Shown piece by piece: positions 1 to 9,562 of a stretch of DNA of 45,345 nt. The notes beneath the pieces are model-generated. The model was not told the DNA's origin. It was given only the letters and a program-made list of their open reading frames with translations, and ran no database searches. Within the stretch, counting starts at the first letter, position 1, and each line of letters opens with the position of its first letter. The stretch spans positions 1-45,345 of the forward strand of contig JAQIBR010000110.1 of NCBI GenBank assembly GCA_027858955.1, given 5' to 3'. The position numbers were made by a program, and so were the translations under genes. Source of the stretch: Bacteroidales bacterium (GTDB lineage Bacteria > Bacteroidota > Bacteroidia > Bacteroidales > UBA12170).

Positions 1-117
1 ATGCCGCATATTTTCACTTCGTTCAATTTGCAGTTTTGTTGATCTATCGGCATTAATCCCGAATATTCGGGATAAATTCAAAATTTGCTATGCGGCATTT
101 TGAACTACAATTGGTAT
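1..117 (+). repeat. MITE-like dispersed repeat, copy A (left end cut by window start)
   Basis: Near-identical to copies at 885-1020, 30794-30929, 32070-32205 and 44942-45078 (reverse); contains CCCGAATATTCGGG palindrome and TATGCGGCATTT end. Confidence 0.9.
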
Positions 118-200
118 AATTTGCCAGGAATGAAGCCCGCAACCGGCTACTATTCTTATACTAAACGTTATGTCGCATGCAAAAAAAACCAAAAAAACAC

Positions 201-231
201 TTGCGATATATACTTATTTGATATATCTTTG
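201..231 (+). promoter_or_regulatory. Putative Bacteroidota promoter (TTG ... TATCTTTG) with embedded GATATAT-N9-ATATATC inverted repeat (likely TA operator)
   Basis: TTG at 201-203, TATCTTTG at 224-231 matches TAnnTTTG; inverted arms 205-211 and 221-227 lie between them. Confidence 0.55.
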
Positions 232-248
232 TGGTATACATAAAAGCT

Positions 249-479
249 ATGAAAACAATATCTTTAAAAATTGACGATTCTATTTTCGGAGAAACTGAAA
301 AAATTCTCTCCCGAATGAAAAAACCTCGAAATAGATACATTAACGAGGCAATAGGATATTACAACCAGCTTCAAAGGCGGATAATTATTGAAAAAAGGCT
401 TAAAAAAGAATCTGAACTAGTAAAAAAAGATTCTATGTCTGTACTTAAAGAATTTGATGAGATTGAATATGTCGATTAA
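249..479 (+). CDS. Ribbon-helix-helix/CopG-like antitoxin of MazF-type module
   Basis: Small ORF (MKTISLKIDDSIFGETEKILSRMKKPRNRYINEAI...) overlapping the downstream MazF start by 11 nt; ATG at 249 preferred over GTG at 231, which overlaps the -7 box. Confidence 0.75.
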   Translation: MKTISLKIDDSIFGETEKILSRMKKPRNRYINEAIGYYNQLQRRIIIEKRLKKESELVKKDSMSVLKEFDEIEYVD

Positions 480-816
480 ACAATTTGAATTATGGATAGC
501 CGACTTAAATCCACAAATAGGATTAGAACCAGGAAAAACTAGGCCTGTTTTAGTTGTGCAAACAAATTTATTGAACAAGGTTCCTCATCCTTCGACAATT
601 GTATGTCCAATTACTACAAATATTAAAATGGAATCTGAAATTTTAAGAGTTCATCTTAAAAAAGGAATGGCTAATTTACATCAAGATTGTGATATAATGA
701 TTGACCAAATACGATCCATTGATAATAAAAGATTAATCAAAAAAGTTGGGGTTTTACCAAAGGATCTTGTAAGTTTGGTTAAAGAAAACATTCAAATAAT
801 TATAGATATAGAATAA
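469..816 (+). CDS. MazF/PemK family endoribonuclease toxin
   Basis: ELWIADLNPQIGLEPGKTRPVLVVQTN...TIVCPITTN...DCDIMIDQIRSIDNKRL is the PemK/MazF signature; ATG at 469. Confidence 0.9.
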   Translation: MSIKQFELWIADLNPQIGLEPGKTRPVLVVQTNLLNKVPHPSTIVCPITTNIKMESEILRVHLKKGMANLHQDCDIMIDQIRSIDNKRLIKKVGVLPKDLVSLVKENIQIIIDIE

Positions 817-884
817 AGCACGACGGCATAATAAGTAGTCTTCATACGGCTTGCAAAGCCCAGTTTGAAGCAAATGTTGAACTA

Positions 885-1020
885 ATACAGATTAGTCAAC
901 TAAATGCCGCATATTTTCACTTCGTTCAATTTGCAGTTTTGTTGATCTATCGGCATTAATCCCAAATATTCGGGATAAATTCAAAATTTGCTATGCGGCA
1001 TTTTGAACTACAATTGGTAT
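885..1020 (+). repeat. MITE-like dispersed repeat, copy B
   Basis: ATACAGATTAGTCAACTAAATGCCGCATA...TATGCGGCATTTTGAACTACAATTGGTAT; same orientation as copy A. Confidence 0.9.
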
Positions 1021-1064
1021 TACTAAATGCTGTTGCCGACATATTAATAGTTAAAATATTTTAC

Positions 1065-1072
1065 TATCTTTG
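1065..1072 (+). promoter_or_regulatory. Putative -7 element (TATCTTTG) upstream of hipBA
   Basis: TAnnTTTG match ~80 bp upstream of hipB ATG. Confidence 0.4.
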
Positions 1073-1151
1073 CATTAACTAATTAAATATTAAGTGTTAT
1101 ATCATTTTTAATTGTTTTACTACTTATATTTTAATATTTAAATTTGACGAA

Positions 1152-1469
1152 ATGGATAATTGGTTATTTTTAACAGAACAGGAAATATTAAAAGAAATAG
1201 GCAAAAGGATTAAAAAAATACGGCTCCAGCACAACCTTACTCAAAAAGAATTAAGTGAAGAAGTTGGATTAAGTGTTTCAACAATTAGCCTAATTGAACA
1301 AGGGAAATCCACTACGGTTGAAAGTCTAATAAGGATTTTAATTAGATTAAATCGTATAAAAGATTTTGAATCAGTATTTAGAGTTGGAGAAAACCTAGAG
1401 CTTAAATTAAAATTTGAAAGAGCGAGATTAAAATCAGAAAGAAAACGAGCATCTAAAAAAATAAAATAA
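1152..1469 (+). CDS. hipB: XRE-family HTH antitoxin (HipB-like)
   Basis: IRLQHNLTQKELSEEVGLSVSTISLIEQGKSTTVESLIRIL HTH motif; directly upstream of hipA. Confidence 0.85.
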   Translation: MDNWLFLTEQEILKEIGKRIKKIRLQHNLTQKELSEEVGLSVSTISLIEQGKSTTVESLIRILIRLNRIKDFESVFRVGENLELKLKFERARLKSERKRASKKIK

Positions 1470-1471
1470 CT

Positions 1472-2752
1472 ATGTTAGTAGAAATTATATTGCATGGTCA
1501 ATTATTAGGAACGGCTGAATGGAATGCTGAAAAGCAAAGTTCCACTTTTCAATATAATAACGAAATAGTTAAAGTCATAGAGCCTTCACCGATTTTAATG
1601 CCAACAGAAGAAAGAATATTTGAAACAAACAGAGACCATATCAACTTTCACAATTTACCTTATTTATTATCTGATTCAATGCCAGATGATTTTGGTAATG
1701 CCATGATGAAAGAATGGCTAAAACAAAGAGATTTATCCATTGATGACATCAATCCTGTTGACAGATTAACTTATGTGGGCAAAAGAGGTATGGGAGCATT
1801 GGAGTATATACCAGCTAATCACAGAGAAGATGATAATAGCCTTGTCGATATTAGTGAAATATATGATGTTGCAAAAAGCGTTTTAGAAAGCAAGAAAGAA
1901 ACTTCCTTTTCTGATTTAGACAAAGATAGTCTTACTGAAATACTGAGAATAGGCACATCCGTTGGAGGAGCAAGGGCTAAAGCTCTGATTGCCATAAAAA
2001 GAGATCAAAACAAAAAAATTGAAGAAATAAGATCCGGCGACATCATGCAACCAAAGGGCTATTCGTATTGGCTACTTAAAATAGACGGAGCAAATAAACA
2101 AAGCCTGGGAGAAAGTGAAGGTATGGGCAAAATAGAATTTGCTTATTACGAATTAGCAAAAGAAGCCGGGATTGAAATCTCAGAAAGCACTTTGCATGAA
2201 GAAAATGGCAGGTTTCACTTTTTAACAAAACGATTTGACCGTACTGATAATGGTGAAAAAATCCATATGCAAACACTCAGTACTTTAGCAGGCATTGATT
2301 ACAAAATTCAAAAAGCTAGCTCTTATGAAACTTTGTTCAGGGTTATGAAAAGGCTTCAACTTCCATACAAACAATATGAACAGCAATATAGACGCATGTT
2401 GTTCAATGTTGTTTCAAGAAATCATGATGATCATGTAAAGAACTTCTCATTCTTAATGAACAAGGATGGAAATTGGCAAATATCTCCGGCATATGACATT
2501 TGTTTTTCATATAGTCCAAGTGGAACATGGACTAATGTACACCAATCATCTATTAATGGTAAATACGATAATTTTACTAAAGACGATTTATTAGCCTTTG
2601 CTAAAATTTTTGGAATCAAAAAAGCCAATAAAATTATAGAAGAAGTTGTATCGGCAGTGAATCAATGGCCTAAAATAGCATCTGAAATTGATATTCCTCA
2701 AGAAAAAATAAAATACATTAATAAGTATTTAAGAACTAAAGATTTTTATTAA
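1472..2752 (+). CDS. hipA: HipA-like Ser/Thr kinase toxin, full length
   Basis: N-terminal HipA subdomain, GGARAKA(L) motif, NVVSRNHDDHVKNFSFL catalytic region and SPAYDICFS motif. Confidence 0.92.
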   Translation: MLVEIILHGQLLGTAEWNAEKQSSTFQYNNEIVKVIEPSPILMPTEERIFETNRDHINFHNLPYLLSDSMPDDFGNAMMKEWLKQRDLSIDDINPVDRLTYVGKRGMGALEYIPANHREDDNSLVDISEIYDVAKSVLESKKETSFSDLDKDSLTEILRIGTSVGGARAKALIAIKRDQNKKIEEIRSGDIMQPKGYSYWLLKIDGANKQSLGESEGMGKIEFAYYELAKEAGIEISESTLHEENGRFHFLTKRFDRTDNGEKIHMQTLSTLAGIDYKIQKASSYETLFRVMKRLQLPYKQYEQQYRRMLFNVVSRNHDDHVKNFSFLMNKDGNWQISPAYDICFSYSPSGTWTNVHQSSINGKYDNFTKDDLLAFAKIFGIKKANKIIEEVVSAVNQWPKIASEIDIPQEKIKYINKYLRTKDFY

Positions 2753-2895
2753 GATAAGGAAAATGAGCAGTACCTAACAGTAAACTGAACTAAAAAACCA
2801 AACAAAACCCTATCGTTTTCAATAATTTATTACAGACTGCAATTAAAATAAGCTTTTTAGATTTTCATTTTGCCACTCTTCGATAAGAAAGAGCT

Positions 2896-3804
2896 TTACA
2901 ATATGTTTTTCTTTGTCCTATTTGTGGTAAAGAATAATAAAAGCGAAATTGTAATTATAATTATTCCGATAATAGTCAACATTTCGGGGTTTTCGTCAGG
3001 AAGAATAATCCAGGATAGGATAACTCCGAATACAGGAATAATAAACTTCCATAAATTGACATGAGAGACTTTTACATTTGGTCGTTGAAGCAGTCGGAAC
3101 CAAATACTAAATGCCGCTGCCGACATAAAGCTTAACCACAAAAGTGATATCCAATAATCTATGGGTTTTGGCTCAAAATTAAGTCCCTCCAGAGGAATAG
3201 AAAGAATAATTAAGCCTAATCCACCAAATAGTAAAGATATAGATATTAGCACTTTAGGATTAATATGTAAAGCATTTCGAGCCACCAAAACATTACTAAA
3301 CCCTGATGTTATATTAACGCCTAAAAGCATAAGTACGCCAAGCAATTCTGCTGTACCGGCTAACTGCAAGCTTTGTCGACTCACACTTACAAATACAACT
3401 CCAAGAATTCCAAATCCAATCGCTATAAACTTCTTTAAACCAAAACTATCGCTCGGAATCATAATAGCGGCGATAAGTGCAATAATTAAGGGTTGAGCTC
3501 CAATAACAATTGCTCCAAGAGCTCCGGGTACAAGATTAAGCCCACTATAAAATAAGGCATAGTTGATAATTGTTTGCGAAAAAGTCAATAAGATTAAAAG
3601 TTTATAATTGCTCTTAACAACTTGAATATAAGACCCCGACTTGAGTGCAAAAGGCAGTATCATTAATCCTGATAGAAAAAAACGTATGCCTGCAAACTGT
3701 AATGGCGTAGAATAATTTAGTCCTACTTTTATGCCGGCAAATGCTGTCGACCATAATAAACAGGCAAGCACTGCCCAAAGCGCGGTATTAAGTGATGATT
3801 TCAA
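2896..3804 (-). CDS. EamA/DMT family transporter
   Basis: 302 aa, ~10 TM helices, EamA-type repeats (LLWSTAFAGIKVGL... SAAAFSIWFRLL). Confidence 0.88.
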   Translation of the reverse strand: MKSSLNTALWAVLACLLWSTAFAGIKVGLNYSTPLQFAGIRFFLSGLMILPFALKSGSYIQVVKSNYKLLILLTFSQTIINYALFYSGLNLVPGALGAIVIGAQPLIIALIAAIMIPSDSFGLKKFIAIGFGILGVVFVSVSRQSLQLAGTAELLGVLMLLGVNITSGFSNVLVARNALHINPKVLISISLLFGGLGLIILSIPLEGLNFEPKPIDYWISLLWLSFMSAAAFSIWFRLLQRPNVKVSHVNLWKFIIPVFGVILSWIILPDENPEMLTIIGIIIITISLLLFFTTNRTKKNIL

Positions 3805-3900
3805 ACGGTATGGAATTAATCATATAAAAGGCAAATTAAGTCTAATTTATTTAGAATTGGAAATACAATTATTTTTGCTGACTCCTGAAATAAGGTCATA

Positions 3901-3926
3901 AAAAAAAGGATCACTTGCGCAATCCC
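3901..3926 (-). terminator. Rho-independent terminator downstream of ppdK
   Basis: Minus strand GGATTGC-GCAA-GTGATCC stem-loop followed by a U run. Confidence 0.6.
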
Positions 3927-3950
3927 TTTCAAATGAATTAGGAACTTACA

Positions 3951-6887
3951 CTATTTTCTAAAGTTTTTCAACTCTTTTTTCAGTTTCTTTAATACATCCT
4001 TAGCTTCTGATTTTAATTGTATTATCTCTTTTTCAGTTTCTTTGCGAGCAACTTTTGCCGCTTTTTTAGCTTCTTTTTCGAGTTCAGTAAACTCCGCTCC
4101 TAAAACATCACCAACATTTTTGGCGCTGTCTTTAAGCTGATCAGTTGCTTTGTCTTTATCCCAAGCACCTTGTTTAATATTTGCTTGAGCAGCAGCCAAA
4201 CGCGCAATTGGCACACGGAATGGAGAACAACTTACATAATCGAATCCTAAAGTATTACAGAATTCAACTGAACTTGGTTCACCACCATGCTCACCACAAA
4301 TACCTATCTTTATATTTGGGCGTGTTTTACGTCCTTTTTCACAAGCAATTCTCATCAAACTACCAACTCCAACTTGATCCAATACCTGAAAAGGCTCATG
4401 TTCTAATAATCCCTTTTCCAAATAAATCGGTAAGAATTTACCAGCATCGTCACGAGAATAGCCGAAAGTCATTTGAGTTAAGTCGTTAGTACCGAAAGAG
4501 AAGAACTCAGCAGATTCCGCCATTTCATCAGCCGTTAAAGCAGCACGAGGAACTTCAATCATGGTACCAACCATATATTCGATACTGTTATTTCTTTCTT
4601 CGAATACTTTCTCGATAGTCTTACGAACGATAATTTCTTGCATTTTCATCTCTGCCTTAGTTCCAGTTAAAGGAACCATAATCTCAGGAAAGGTAGTAAT
4701 GCCTTTTTCCTTAAGGTTAAGACATGCTTCGATAATTGCGCGAGCTTGCATTTCGGTAATCTCAGGATAAGTATTTCCTAAACGACAACCACGGTGACCA
4801 AGCATAGGGTTAAACTCGTGAAGATCATCAACTTTATGTTTGATAGCTTCAACAGAAATACCCATTTCTTTTGCCATTTCTTTCTGATTGGCTTCTTCAT
4901 GAGGAATAAATTCATGTAAAGGTGGATCGAGCAAACGTACAGTAACGGGAAGGTCGTGCATAGCACCAAAAATACCTTCAAAGTCCTTACGTTGCAATGG
5001 CAATAATTTTTCTAATGCTTCGCGACGACCAGCTTCGTCAGAAGCAAGAATCATTTCGCGCATAGGGCGGATTTTATCTTCTTCGAAGAACATATGCTCT
5101 GTACGGCAAAGACCAATACCTTGGGCACCAAAATCGCGAGCGACTTTAGAATCGTGAGGAGTATCAGCATTGGTACGAACCAACATTACCGAATACTTAT
5201 CAGCCAAGGTCATTAATTCGCCAAAATCGCCACTCAATTCAGGTTTGATAGTTTCAATTTTTCCTTCATAAACTTCACCAGTTGATCCGTTCAAAGAAAT
5301 CCAATCACCTTCTTTAAAGGTTTTGCCTTCGGCAATCATGGTTCTGGTTTTATAGTTGATTTTAGCTGCACCTGCTCCAGAAACACAACATTTACCCATT
5401 CCACGAGCTACAACAGCTGCGTGAGAAGTCATACCTCCACGAGCAGTTAAAATTCCTTTGGCAATATTCATTCCCTCCAAATCTTCAGGAGAAGTTTCGA
5501 TACGAACTAAAATAGAATTTTCATATTTTTCACATTCATCTGCAAAGAAAACGATTTGACCAGTTGCTGCACCTGGAGATGCCGGCAAACCTTTAGAAAT
5601 AACATTTGCTTTACTGATCGCTGTTTTTTCGAATACAGGGTGTAATAATTCGTCTAATCTATTTGGCTCAACACGTAACAAAGCTTCTTTTTTGGTAATC
5701 ATATCTTCTTTAAGCATATCTATGGCAATTTTAACCATAGCTGCACCTGTACGTTTTCCACTACGTGTTTGCAACATCCATAATTTGCCATCTTGAACAG
5801 TAAATTCTAAATCTTGAATATCTCTATAATGAATTTCCAGATTATTCTGAATAGTGTTTAATTCTTTATAAATAGAAGGCATAGTTTCTTCTAAAGAAGG
5901 AAAGTTAGCTGCGCGAACTTCTTCAGTTACACCTGCTAAAACAGCCCAACGCTTAGAACCTTCTATAGTAATTTCCTGTGGAGTACGAATACCCGCAACA
6001 ACATCTTCGCCTTGAGCATCGATTAAGTACTCACCATTGAAAATATTTTCACCAGTTCCAGCATCACGTGTAAAAGCTACTCCGGTTGCAGAGTTTTTAC
6101 CCATATTACCAAAAACCATTGCCTGTACGTTAACTGCAGTTCCCCATTCTGAAGGAATATCATTTAATTTACGGTAATAGATTGCGCGGTCAGTCATCCA
6201 GCTATCAAAAACAGCCATAACAGAACCCCATAATTGCTCCCAAGGATTATCTGGAAAATCTTTTCCGCTTTGTTTTTTAACGGCAGCTTTAAAACGAGCA
6301 ACCATATCTTTTAAGTCATCAACAGATAAATCGTTATCGTCTTCAACACCTTTTTCTTCTTTAATATGATCCATAATTTCTTCAAACGGATCGATGTCTT
6401 CTTTAGATTCTGGTTTCATGCCCATAACAACATCACCATACATCTGCACAAATCGACGGTAAGAATCCCAAGCAAAACGCTCGTTACCAGATTTCTTAGC
6501 AATGCCTTCAACAGCCAAATCGTTCAACCCTAAATTTAAAACAGTATCCATCATACCAGGCATAGAAGCACGAGCACCGGATCGAACAGATAATAAGCAA
6601 GGATTTTCTTTATCACCAAACTTGGAACCCATCATATCTTCAACTGCTTTAACAGCTTCTTCCACTTCGCTTTTAATCATTTCAATAGCGAAGTCTTTTC
6701 CTTTTTCATTGTAAACTGTGCAAACTTCAGTAGTAATTGTGAAACCGGGAGGAACCGGAACGCCAATTAAATTCATTTCGGCAAGGTTAGCTCCTTTTCC
6801 GCCTAATAGGTTTTTCATTGTTGCATTTCCATCGGCTTTTTTATCTCCGAATAAATATACATTTTTCTTGTTGTTGTCTTTAGTCAT
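3951..6887 (-). CDS. ppdK: Pyruvate, phosphate dikinase with Lys/Glu-rich C-terminal extension
   Basis: KNLLGGKGANLAEM, GGMTSHAAVVARGMGKCCVSG (catalytic His), FGTNDLTQMTFGYSRDD, CGEHGG; 978 aa. Confidence 0.97.
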   Translation of the reverse strand: MTKDNNKKNVYLFGDKKADGNATMKNLLGGKGANLAEMNLIGVPVPPGFTITTEVCTVYNEKGKDFAIEMIKSEVEEAVKAVEDMMGSKFGDKENPCLLSVRSGARASMPGMMDTVLNLGLNDLAVEGIAKKSGNERFAWDSYRRFVQMYGDVVMGMKPESKEDIDPFEEIMDHIKEEKGVEDDNDLSVDDLKDMVARFKAAVKKQSGKDFPDNPWEQLWGSVMAVFDSWMTDRAIYYRKLNDIPSEWGTAVNVQAMVFGNMGKNSATGVAFTRDAGTGENIFNGEYLIDAQGEDVVAGIRTPQEITIEGSKRWAVLAGVTEEVRAANFPSLEETMPSIYKELNTIQNNLEIHYRDIQDLEFTVQDGKLWMLQTRSGKRTGAAMVKIAIDMLKEDMITKKEALLRVEPNRLDELLHPVFEKTAISKANVISKGLPASPGAATGQIVFFADECEKYENSILVRIETSPEDLEGMNIAKGILTARGGMTSHAAVVARGMGKCCVSGAGAAKINYKTRTMIAEGKTFKEGDWISLNGSTGEVYEGKIETIKPELSGDFGELMTLADKYSVMLVRTNADTPHDSKVARDFGAQGIGLCRTEHMFFEEDKIRPMREMILASDEAGRREALEKLLPLQRKDFEGIFGAMHDLPVTVRLLDPPLHEFIPHEEANQKEMAKEMGISVEAIKHKVDDLHEFNPMLGHRGCRLGNTYPEITEMQARAIIEACLNLKEKGITTFPEIMVPLTGTKAEMKMQEIIVRKTIEKVFEERNNSIEYMVGTMIEVPRAALTADEMAESAEFFSFGTNDLTQMTFGYSRDDAGKFLPIYLEKGLLEHEPFQVLDQVGVGSLMRIACEKGRKTRPNIKIGICGEHGGEPSSVEFCNTLGFDYVSCSPFRVPIARLAAAQANIKQGAWDKDKATDQLKDSAKNVGDVLGAEFTELEKEAKKAAKVARKETEKEIIQLKSEAKDVLKKLKKELKNFRK

Positions 6888-7244
6888 CTTTGCTAAATTT
6901 TATATTAAATTTCTAATATCAATCTCTGATTTTCAATTATTTTATTCCCTACAAACTGAATTAATTTTTAGCCAAATCAGCGATTTTTTTGGACACACAA
7001 ATTTAAGAATTTTATCGAATTTATTTTAAAAATATTTCAGCATATATATTCAATAGTCAGCCCTAATCTAACAGCAATGTTTATATCTATATATCAACTG
7101 ATTACAAAATTTTGATACTTTTTGTTTTTAGACTATTTAATTAATACTTATTCAAAATTCATTGTTAATAAAAAAGATTAGCACCTGTATCCATATTTTT
7201 AAAATACAGTAATTTAACTATTTGAAAACAAGACAAAAATTAGT

Positions 7245-8909
7245 ATGATAAATACTTTAGGCATTCTTCTCATTTTTTTAATTATTGTAGTCGCAGTTCT
7301 CGGGTTTGTGATTTTATTTCTACTACAAAAAGTAAAGAAATACAAAATCAATAACTCATACACGATGAATAGCCTAAATCTCAGCAAATCTGAATTTTGG
7401 TCTTCTATATCACATAGCATTCGAACTCCTATGAATGGTATTGTTGGTGTGATTGATTTATTAAAGAAAACTAATATATCGAAAGATCAAAGCGAATACA
7501 TGGAAGATTTGGTTATATCTTCGAATAATCTTTTGACCGTTGTAAATAATTTGCTGGATAGAAGTCGATTAGCGTCTGATGATATTGAACTTGACGAAGT
7601 GCCTTTTGATGTACATGATGTTATTTACGGTATTGGTGATCTGGTAAATAATGATATAAAGAAAAAGGGATTGGAATTAGCCATTTATGTTGAACCTAAA
7701 ATTCCACATACTTTATTAGGAGACCCAATTAGAATCAAAGAAATTTTACTCAACATGATAAACAATGCCATAAGGTATACCGAAACTGGCCAAGTAATTA
7801 TCTTTGTTGAAAGTCTTGAAAATGCCGTCGATAAAGTAACAATAAAGTTCAAGGTAGAAGATTCAGGTATTGGAATGAGTATGTCTAAACAAAAAGCTTT
7901 GTATAATACTATTACGCGTATAGATCGATTGCGTTTTCTCGATTCAAATGAATCTGGAATTACTCTTGCTGTTACCAAAAAAATATGCGAGCTGATGCAT
8001 GGGAAAATGGGTTTCGATAGTACAGAAGGCCAAGGAAGTACTTTCTGGTTTACTGCAAGTCTCCTAAAAACCACAAGTCGATTAGATGTTACAAAACGCG
8101 ATTTGAATATTTCTTATAGTGGAATGCACGTTGTATTGATAGAAGCTAATGATATTAGCCGAAAAATTATGATGAAATATCTGCAAAGCTTAAGCATAAT
8201 CGCAAAAGATTTCGCAGATGCATCAGAAGCATATAATTATTTTGCTGAAGGAACATCAGAAACTACATTTTACGATTTAATATTACTTGATAGAGAGTAT
8301 CGTGATACACTTGATACAATTGTTATAAAAAAATTAAAAAGCAATAAACAATTGAGCAAAGCTGAGCTGATTCTGGTTTCTGCAACTGCCAGCCTATTCC
8401 CAATTAAAAAACTTAAAGAAGTAGGTTATTCGGGTTATTTAAACAAACCTGTTAAGGTAGCCCATCTTGCTAACGAAATTGGCTCTTTAGTCCCTGCAAA
8501 GTATAAAAAACAAAAACCAATAAACATTGGTGATACTCCAAAAAATTTACGGATTTTACTGGTTGAAGATAATCTTATTAATGAAAAAATAGCTGTAACT
8601 AGTTTAAATCGTCTCGGCTATACTATTGAAGTTTCAAGAACTGGAAAGGAAGCTATTTCAAAATATCGCAGAATGGATTTTGATTTGGTTTTAATGGATT
8701 TAAAAATGCCAGAGCTTGATGGTTTCCAAGTTAGTGAAGCTTTGCGTATTCTTGATAAAGAACTGAAAAAACTAGTTCCTACTAAAATTATTGCATTAAC
8801 AGCTGAAGACTATCCTGGCATTCGTGAGAAGTGCCGCAAAGCAGGCATGAATGGTTTGCTAAGAAAACCTTTCAACTACAATGAATTGTCTATTATCTTG
8901 GATTTATAA
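7245..8909 (+). CDS. Hybrid sensor histidine kinase with two receiver domains
   Basis: N-terminal TM, SISHSIRTPMNGIVGVIDLL (HisKA), EDSGIGM (HATPase), degenerate first REC, canonical second REC (LLVEDN...LVLMDLKMPELDG...LLRKPF). Confidence 0.9.
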   Translation: MINTLGILLIFLIIVVAVLGFVILFLLQKVKKYKINNSYTMNSLNLSKSEFWSSISHSIRTPMNGIVGVIDLLKKTNISKDQSEYMEDLVISSNNLLTVVNNLLDRSRLASDDIELDEVPFDVHDVIYGIGDLVNNDIKKKGLELAIYVEPKIPHTLLGDPIRIKEILLNMINNAIRYTETGQVIIFVESLENAVDKVTIKFKVEDSGIGMSMSKQKALYNTITRIDRLRFLDSNESGITLAVTKKICELMHGKMGFDSTEGQGSTFWFTASLLKTTSRLDVTKRDLNISYSGMHVVLIEANDISRKIMMKYLQSLSIIAKDFADASEAYNYFAEGTSETTFYDLILLDREYRDTLDTIVIKKLKSNKQLSKAELILVSATASLFPIKKLKEVGYSGYLNKPVKVAHLANEIGSLVPAKYKKQKPINIGDTPKNLRILLVEDNLINEKIAVTSLNRLGYTIEVSRTGKEAISKYRRMDFDLVLMDLKMPELDGFQVSEALRILDKELKKLVPTKIIALTAEDYPGIREKCRKAGMNGLLRKPFNYNELSIILDL

Positions 8910-9497
8910 TCGATTGCTTTCGATTAAACTTACAATGTATTCTATATCTCTATCTTTTCCTTTTGGATCGTAGCGTTCCTTTAAGTTAAATCCAAAAATG
9001 CGAGCGAAAGATTGGTAAAAAAATGCACGAAAACCACCTCTGAATTCTTTAACTATTTCGTAAGAAGATTCGCCTGATTGCCTATCTATAAGTTTGAGCA
9101 AAATACCACCTTGCATAAATGTTAAATCTTTTAAATCGCCCTCCCATTCAGCATATATTTCTTTTTCCATCTTTTTCATAATTTTACGCTGCTGATGAGG
9201 GTCAGGTGTATCGATCAAAATTTGCTCATATTCTTGCATTTTTTTTGCAGCAATTTGAGCATAGGGATACACTTTTAAAACATACCTAATCAATCGACTA
9301 TGTCGTCGAGCTTGATAGCGATTTCTAATTTTTGGAAAAACCTCAACTTCATCAAGCTGTTTAATTATTATTGTATCACCTGATTGAACATTGGCTTGTA
9401 TAAATAATGTATCGTTTTGCTGAGAATAAGCAGTAAAGCCAGCTAAGAAAAAAAACAGAGTTAATATAAAAGTCTTCATATGCCACAAATTACACAA
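8904..9497 (-). CDS. DUF4294-type secreted protein of unknown function
   Basis: Signal peptide; LDEVEVFPKIRNRYQARRHSRLIRYVLKVYPYAQIAAKKMQEYE pattern; start may be the internal ATG (MKTFILTLFFF). Confidence 0.8.
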   Translation of the reverse strand: MCNLWHMKTFILTLFFFLAGFTAYSQQNDTLFIQANVQSGDTIIIKQLDEVEVFPKIRNRYQARRHSRLIRYVLKVYPYAQIAAKKMQEYEQILIDTPDPHQQRKIMKKMEKEIYAEWEGDLKDLTFMQGGILLKLIDRQSGESSYEIVKEFRGGFRAFFYQSFARIFGFNLKERYDPKGKDRDIEYIVSLIESNRL

Positions 9498-9562
9498 TAG
9501 TGCAACAAAAATAGTGCCTTTAAGGTAATATTAACAAGAAATTAAATAAAATAGATTTGCAA

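Noticed and set aside
1021-1043. 23-mer TACTAAATGCTGTTGCCGACATA, 21/23 identical to 3105-3127 inside the EamA gene
   Set aside because: Too short to infer a duplication; part of the match also resembles the MITE terminus.
7685-8074. 129-aa minus-strand ORF
   Set aside because: Antisense to the histidine kinase core.
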